Below, one piece after another: positions 63,245 to 64,000 of a stretch of 64,000 nucleotides of DNA. Below the pieces are notes generated by a model, which saw nothing but the letters and a program-made list of their open reading frames with translations, ran no database searches and was not told the DNA's origin. Within the stretch, counting starts at the first letter, position 1. Every line of letters begins with the position of its first letter. This stretch comes from Kosakonia oryzae (lineage in GTDB: Bacteria; Pseudomonadota; Gammaproteobacteria; Enterobacterales; Enterobacteriaceae): contig NZ_CP014007.2 in the NCBI RefSeq assembly GCF_001658025.2, positions 1,364,001-1,428,000 of the forward strand, in the 5' to 3' direction. Made by a program: the position numbers and the translations under genes.

Positions 63245-64000
63245 ATGACGGACAACATTCATAAACATCGTATTCTCATCCTCGACTTCGGTTCTCAGTA
63301 CACCCAGCTGGTTGCGCGCCGCGTGCGTGAACTGGGCGTTTACTGTGAACTGTGGGCGTGGGATGTCACCGAAGCGCAGATCCGCGACTTCAACCCAAGC
63401 GGTATCATCCTTTCCGGCGGCCCGGAAAGTACCACCGAAGAGAACAGCCCGCGCGCACCGCAGTATGTGTTCGAAGCGGGTGTTCCGGTGCTCGGCGTGT
63501 GCTATGGCATGCAGACTATGGCGATGCAGCTTGGCGGCCACGTTGAAGGTTCTAACGAGCGTGAATTCGGTTACGCACAGGTTGAAGTGCAGACCGACAG
63601 CGCGCTGGTTCGCGGCATTGAAGACTCCCTGACCGCCGAAGGCAAAGTGTTGCTGGACGTGTGGATGAGCCACGGCGACAAAGTGACGGCCATTCCGTCC
63701 GATTTCGTAACCGTTGCCAGCACCGAAAGCTGCCCGTTCGCCATCATGGCGAATGAAGAAAAACGCTTCTACGGCGTGCAGTTCCACCCGGAAGTGACCC
63801 ACACCCGCCAGGGCCTGCGTATGCTGGAGCGCTTCGTGCGCGATATCTGCCAGTGTGAAGCGCTGTGGACCCCGGCAAAAATTATCGACGACGCGGTTGA
63901 ACGCATTCGTCAGCAGGTTGGCGACGATAAAGTGATCCTCGGCCTTTCCGGCGGCGTGGACTCCTCCGTCACCGCGATGCTGCTGCACCGCGCCATCGGC
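63245..64000 (+). CDS. guaA: GMP synthase (glutamine-hydrolysing), N-terminal part
   Basis: Converts XMP to GMP with glutamine and ATP. The first 252 codons are present, and the frame is open at the window end. Glutamine amidotransferase domain (about 1-200) with nucleophile Cys86 in [10 protein letters not shown] and the His/Glu pair in FHPEVTHT near 181. The ATP-pyrophosphatase domain begins with the P-loop [13 protein letters not shown] near 232. Start [22 protein letters not shown]. Second gene of the guaBA operon. Confidence 0.98.
   Translation, partial: MTDNIHKHRILILDFGSQYTQLVARRVRELGVYCELWAWDVTEAQIRDFNPSGIILSGGPESTTEENSPRAPQYVFEAGVPVLGVCYGMQTMAMQLGGHVEGSNEREFGYAQVEVQTDSALVRGIEDSLTAEGKVLLDVWMSHGDKVTAIPSDFVTVASTESCPFAIMANEEKRFYGVQFHPEVTHTRQGLRMLERFVRDICQCEALWTPAKIIDDAVERIRQQVGDDKVILGLSGGVDSSVTAMLLHRAIG

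Overview
The window is chromosomal backbone of an Enterobacteriaceae species. Gene order closely follows the E. coli segment from lepB to guaA, and most proteins look near-identical in length and motifs to their E. coli counterparts as I remember them. Accessory content (rcnRA beside hcaT, an alpha-glucoside PTS cluster, a protealysin/emfourin pair) suggests a plant- or soil-associated relative such as Kosakonia, Enterobacter or Klebsiella. I ran no search, so genus is inference. No rRNA, tRNA, CRISPR array, insertion sequence or prophage was seen.

Layout, left to right. 1-4.4 kb: lepB (3' part)-rnc-era-recO-pdxJ-acpS, then convergent yfhL. 4.4-8.5 kb: yfhH, pgpC, tadA, mltF. 8.7-12.6 kb: purL with a PurR box. 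12.7-17.1 kb: the small RNA gene glmY with its GlrR/IHF/sigma-54 control region, then glrK-qseG-glrR-glnB, so the two-component system lies beside its main target. 17.1-19.9 kb: divergent hmp and glyA with NsrR and PurR sites. 19.9-25.5 kb is accessory: divergent rcnA/rcnR with three tandem G/C-tract operators, an hcaT-type permease without the hca catabolic genes, csiE, and a DUF1007/NicO pair likely to export nickel or cobalt. 25.6-33.1 kb: suhB, trmJ and the complete iscRSUA-hscBA-fdx-iscX operon. 33.2-40.2 kb: pepB, sseB, then a minus-strand run of PTS EIICB, GH4 6-phospho-alpha-glucosidase, sseA and an RpiR regulator, headed by a 24-bp perfect palindrome. 40.2-49.4 kb: yfhM-pbpC (periplasmic macroglobulin with its penicillin-binding partner), ndk, rlmN. 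49.7-56.7 kb: rodZ-ispG-hisS-yfgM-bamB-der. 56.7-58.5 kb: an AT-richer insert with an unrecognised lipoprotein whose coiled-coil unit is duplicated. 58.5-60.1 kb: yfgJ and the emfourin/protealysin pair. 60.1 kb to the end: xseA, guaB and the start of guaA.

The points most worth following are the duplicated-repeat lipoprotein, the palindrome with its sseA-linked regulator, the two nickel/cobalt export modules within 6 kb of each other, the protease-inhibitor pair, and a terminator-like structure directly ahead of hisS.
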